DNA from: Paramagnetospirillum magneticum AMB-1
Lineage (GTDB): Bacteria; Pseudomonadota; Alphaproteobacteria; Rhodospirillales; Magnetospirillaceae
Assembly: GCF_000009985.1 (NCBI RefSeq)
Contig: NC_007626.1
Coordinates: forward strand, 2,907,943 to 2,971,942
Length of the DNA stretch: 64,000 nt
Reading direction: 5' to 3'
The translations under genes and the position numbers were made by a program. The notes beneath the pieces are model-generated. The model worked only from the letters and a program-made list of their open reading frames with translations. It did no database searches and was not told where the DNA came from. Shown piece after piece: positions 61,015 through 64,000 of the stretch. Position 1 is the stretch's first letter. Every line of letters begins with the position of its first letter.

Positions 61015-62298
61015 TCAGGCCGCGTTGGTCTTGGCTTGGCGATCCAGGATCCGGCGTTCCATCTCGGGACGGAAGGCGCGGATCAGGCCCTGGATCGGCC
61101 AGGCGGCGGCGTCACCCAGGGCGCAGATGGTGTGGCCTTCGATCTGGCGGGAAATCTCTTCCAGCAGATCGATTTCCGACAACTCGGCGTCGCCGGTGAC
61201 CATGCGGCCCATCATGCGGCTCATCCAGCCGGTGCCTTCGCGGCACGGCGTGCACTGGCCGCAGCTTTCATGCCAGTAGAAGCGCGACAGGCGATGGATG
61301 GCGCGCACCAGATCGGTGGACTTGTCCATCACCATCACGGCGGCCGTGCCCAGGCCCGAGCGCATGGCGCGCAGGGCGTCGAAGTCCATGGTGACTTCCT
61401 CGCACTGCTGCTTGGTCAGCATGGGAACGGAAGAGCCGCCGGGAATGATGGCCAGCAGGTTGTCCCAGCCGCCCCGCACACCGCCGGCATGCTTCTCGAT
61501 AAGCTCCTTCAGCGGGATGCCCATCTCTTCTTCCACGTTGCACGGCGTGTTCACGTGGCCGGAGATGCAGAACACCTTGGTGCCGGTGTTGTTGGGCTTG
61601 CCCAGACCGGAGAACCAGGCGGCGCCGCGACGCAGGATGGTCGGCGCCACCGCGATGGATTCCACGTTGTTCACCGTGGTCGGGCAGCCGTAGAGGCCAA
61701 CGCCGGCCGGGAACGGCGGCTTCAGGCGGGGCTGGCCCTTCTTGCCTTCCAGGCTTTCGATCAGCGCCGATTCCTCGCCGCAGATATAGGCGCCGGCGCC
61801 GCGATGGACGTAGACCTCGCAATCCCAGCCCGAACCGCAGGCGTTGGGGCCCAGCAGGCCGGCGGCGCGCGCCTCGTCGATGGCGATGTTGAGGTGCTCG
61901 GCCTCACGGACGAACTCGCCGCGAATGTAGATGTAGGCGGCATGCGCCCCGATGGCGAAGCTGGCGATCAGCGCGCCCTCGATCAGCTTGTGCGGATCGA
62001 AGCGCATCATTTCCCGGTCCTTGCAGGTGCCGGGCTCGCCTTCATCGGCGTTGATGACCAGATAATGGGGACGCGGCCCCTCGGTCTTGGGCATGAACGA
62101 CCACTTGACGCCCGTCGGGAAACCGGCGCCGCCACGGCCGCGCAAACCGGAATTCTTCATCTCTTCGATGATCCAGTCGCGGCCCTTGGCCAGAATATCC
62201 TTGGTGCCGTTCCAGTCGCCACGGGCCATGGCGCCCTTCAGGCGCCAGTCATGGATGCCGTAGAGATTGGTGAAGATCCTATCGGAGTCGCGCAGCAT
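61015..62298 (-). CDS. nuoF: NADH-quinone oxidoreductase subunit F
   Basis: The gene encodes 427 residues. NADH and FMN sites are GLRGRGGAGFPTGVKWSFMP, NADEGEPGTCKDREMMRFDP and GAGAYICGEESALIESLEGK. The N3 cluster is bound by ESCGQCTPCREG and a later Cys. ATG 62298 overlaps the nuoE stop. Confidence 0.97.
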   Translation of the reverse strand: MLRDSDRIFTNLYGIHDWRLKGAMARGDWNGTKDILAKGRDWIIEEMKNSGLRGRGGAGFPTGVKWSFMPKTEGPRPHYLVINADEGEPGTCKDREMMRFDPHKLIEGALIASFAIGAHAAYIYIRGEFVREAEHLNIAIDEARAAGLLGPNACGSGWDCEVYVHRGAGAYICGEESALIESLEGKKGQPRLKPPFPAGVGLYGCPTTVNNVESIAVAPTILRRGAAWFSGLGKPNNTGTKVFCISGHVNTPCNVEEEMGIPLKELIEKHAGGVRGGWDNLLAIIPGGSSVPMLTKQQCEEVTMDFDALRAMRSGLGTAAVMVMDKSTDLVRAIHRLSRFYWHESCGQCTPCREGTGWMSRMMGRMVTGDAELSEIDLLEEISRQIEGHTICALGDAAAWPIQGLIRAFRPEMERRILDRQAKTNAA

Positions 62299-62906
62299 CA
62301 GGCCTTCCCCCCCTCGAACTTCAACTCGGTCAGGCTGGTGGGGCCACCGGCCGGGCACGAGAACTGACGACCGTTCTGGGGACCGGGCTTCGGCGTCTCG
62401 CCGCGCTTGAAGGCCTCGAGCACCGCCTTGGTGGTCTCAGGCGTAAGGTCCTCGTAGTAATCGTCGTTGATCTGCATCATGGGCGCGTTGACGCAGGCGC
62501 CCAGGCATTCCACCTCGGACAGGGTGAACTTGCCGTCGGCGGTCATGTCGCCGAACTCGACGCCCAGCGCCGCCTTGGCGGCGGCCACCACGTCGTCGGA
62601 GCCGCGCAGCATGCACGGCAGATTGGTGCAGACCTGCACGTGGAAGGTGCCCACGGGCTTGCGGTTGTACATGGTGTAGAAGGTCGCCACCTCCTCCACC
62701 CGGATGGGAGCCATGTCGAGCATCTCGGCGATGACTTCCATGGCGGCGCGGCTGACCCAGCCTTCCTGGCGCTGGGCCAGATCGAGCAGCGGCATCACCG
62801 CGCTCTGCTGGCGGCCAACCGGGTACTTGGCGACGAAGGCCTTGGCCTTCTCCAGGTATTCGGGGGTGAAAGCGAAGCTTTCCGGTTCGTAGGAATGATT
62901 GCTCAT
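62298..62906 (-). CDS. nuoE: NADH-quinone oxidoreductase subunit E
   Basis: The gene encodes 202 residues starting MSNHSYEPE at 62906. The N1a 2Fe-2S cluster is held by VQVCTNLPCMLRG and VECLGACVNAPMMQI. EEVATFYTMYNRKPVGTFHV is conserved. It overlaps nuoD and nuoF by a few bases. Confidence 0.96.
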   Translation of the reverse strand: MSNHSYEPESFAFTPEYLEKAKAFVAKYPVGRQQSAVMPLLDLAQRQEGWVSRAAMEVIAEMLDMAPIRVEEVATFYTMYNRKPVGTFHVQVCTNLPCMLRGSDDVVAAAKAALGVEFGDMTADGKFTLSEVECLGACVNAPMMQINDDYYEDLTPETTKAVLEAFKRGETPKPGPQNGRQFSCPAGGPTSLTELKFEGGKA

Positions 62907-64000
62907 CGGTCGATCTCGCCGAAAACGATGTCGATGGAGCCGATATTGGCCACCACGTCGGCCAGCATGTGTCCCTTGGACATCATGTCGAGCGCCTGCA
63001 GGTGAACATATCCCGGCGGACGGATCTTGCAGCGGTAGGGCTTGCCGGTGCCGTCGGAAACCAGATAGACGGCGAACTCGCCCTTGGGCGCCTCGATGGC
63101 CCCGTACACTTCGCCGGCCGGGACCTTGAAGCCCTCGGTGAACAGCTTGAAGTGATGGATCAGCGATTCCATGGAGGTCTTCATCTCGGACCGCTTGGGC
63201 GGCGTGATCTTGTTGTCCTCGACCCGGACCGGACCGCCAGGCATCTTGGCGATGCACTGCTTCATGATCTTGACCGATTCGCGCATTTCCAGCACGCGGA
63301 CGAGATAACGGTCATAGCCGTCACCGTTCTTGCCCACCGGAATGTCGAATTCCATCTGGTCGTAGACGTCGTAGGGCTGAGATTTGCGCAGATCCCAGGC
63401 GATGCCGGAGGCGCGCAGGTTGGGGCCGGTGAAGCCCCAGTCCAGGGCCTGCTCCGGGCTGACCACGCCGATATCGACCACGCGCTGCTTGAAGATGCGG
63501 TTGTCGGTGGCCAGGGTCTCGATGTCGTCCAGAACCTTGGGGAAGGTCTCGCACCAGGCGGCGATGTCTTCCAGCAGACCGGCCGGCAGGTCGGCGGCGA
63601 CGCCGCCCGGACGGTAGTAATTGGCGTGCAGACGGGCGCCGCAGACGCGCTCGTAGAATTCCATCAGCTTCTCGCGCTCTTCGAAGCCGTAGAGCAGCGG
63701 AGTCATGCCGCCCACGTCGAAGATGAACGCGGTGACGTTGAGCAGATGGTTCAGGATGCGGCCGATTTCATCGTAGAGCGTCCGGATGAATTTGGCGCGG
63801 ATGGGAATGTCGATGCCCAGCAGCTTCTCCGTGGCCAGCACGAAGGCATGCTCCTGGTTCATGGTGCCCACATAGTCGAGGCGATCGAAATAGGGCGTCG
63901 CCTGCAGGTAGGTCTTGTGCTCGATCAGCTTCTCGGTGCCGCGATGCAGCAGGCCCACATGGGGGTCGGCGCGGTCGACGACCTCGCCCGACATCTCGAG
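62903..64000 (-). CDS. nuoD: NADH-quinone oxidoreductase subunit D (5' end beyond window)
   Basis: The last 365 residues are visible; the frame is open to the window end, reading LEMSGEVVDRADPHVGLLHR. The quinone-binding region HVGLLHRGTEKLIEHKTY, NQEHAFVLATEKLLGIDIP, PNLRASGIAWDLRKSQPYD and the C-terminal VVANIGSIDIVFGEIDR are typical of the 49-kDa subunit. An internal Met at 63994 is not the true start. Confidence 0.97.
   Translation of the reverse strand, partial: LEMSGEVVDRADPHVGLLHRGTEKLIEHKTYLQATPYFDRLDYVGTMNQEHAFVLATEKLLGIDIPIRAKFIRTLYDEIGRILNHLLNVTAFIFDVGGMTPLLYGFEEREKLMEFYERVCGARLHANYYRPGGVAADLPAGLLEDIAAWCETFPKVLDDIETLATDNRIFKQRVVDIGVVSPEQALDWGFTGPNLRASGIAWDLRKSQPYDVYDQMEFDIPVGKNGDGYDRYLVRVLEMRESVKIMKQCIAKMPGGPVRVEDNKITPPKRSEMKTSMESLIHHFKLFTEGFKVPAGEVYGAIEAPKGEFAVYLVSDGTGKPYRCKIRPPGYVHLQALDMMSKGHMLADVVANIGSIDIVFGEIDR

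Overview
The window is GC-rich DNA with gene content typical of an alphaproteobacterium of the Rhodospirillales, most like Magnetospirillum or a close relative. The signs are the AdoCbl-dependent ribonucleotide reductase NrdJ, an NDUFA12-type complex I accessory protein, the run nuoDEFGHIJKLMN-birA-coaX-rnj, DUF2155 next to aat, and RNase J. The genus is my inference from gene content. No magnetosome genes, rRNA, tRNA or CRISPR array were seen.

Layout. 1-5.8 kb is a decayed prophage on the + strand: the end of a DNA polymerase gene, a RepA-like ATPase lacking its Walker A half, a dense TTCGCA hexamer array, an unknown phage protein, a terminase fragment fused to a tail/lectin protein, and a small membrane-protein cassette that may derive from a lysis module. 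It ends at back-to-back terminators. 5.9-10.8 kb (minus) holds acetate uptake (yjcH-actP) and ferrous iron uptake (feoABC). 10.9-20.2 kb is mixed: a methyltransferase, nagB with a GH4 glycosidase, a PAS sensor kinase, a membrane glycosyltransferase, hemerythrin-nadV, and aat. 20.2-22.9 kb (minus) is NDUFA12, two MlaD/MCE proteins, an EamA transporter and DUF2155. 23.3-26.9 kb is nrdJ. 27-31 kb has small genes: a periplasmic binding protein, a thioredoxin-like protein, a DUF1127 protein, RidA, and a diguanylate cyclase.

31.4-34.4 kb is a phenylacetate-type cluster (paaI, thiolase, paaK). 34.5-41.6 kb carries mgtC and a full biotin set: bioB alone on the minus strand, and bioF-bioH-like-bioC-bioD-bioA tightly overlapped on the plus strand. 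41.6-44.6 kb is a three-gene ABC exporter. 44.6-48.3 kb holds an orphan LuxR-type response regulator, a mobB broken by a frameshift, and a chemoreceptor. 48.3-64 kb (minus) is the complex I operon from nuoD (cut by the window end) to nuoN, running into birA, coaX and rnj.

I did not find a convincing new multi-gene system. Most of the window is ordinary chromosomal metabolism. The items most worth checking are the prophage deletion fusions and their TTCGCA array, the mobB frameshift with its TGATG stop/start overlap, the tandem MlaD pair behind NDUFA12, and several candidate operators (NrdR-like upstream of nrdJ, Fur-like at feoA, a palindrome before paaI).
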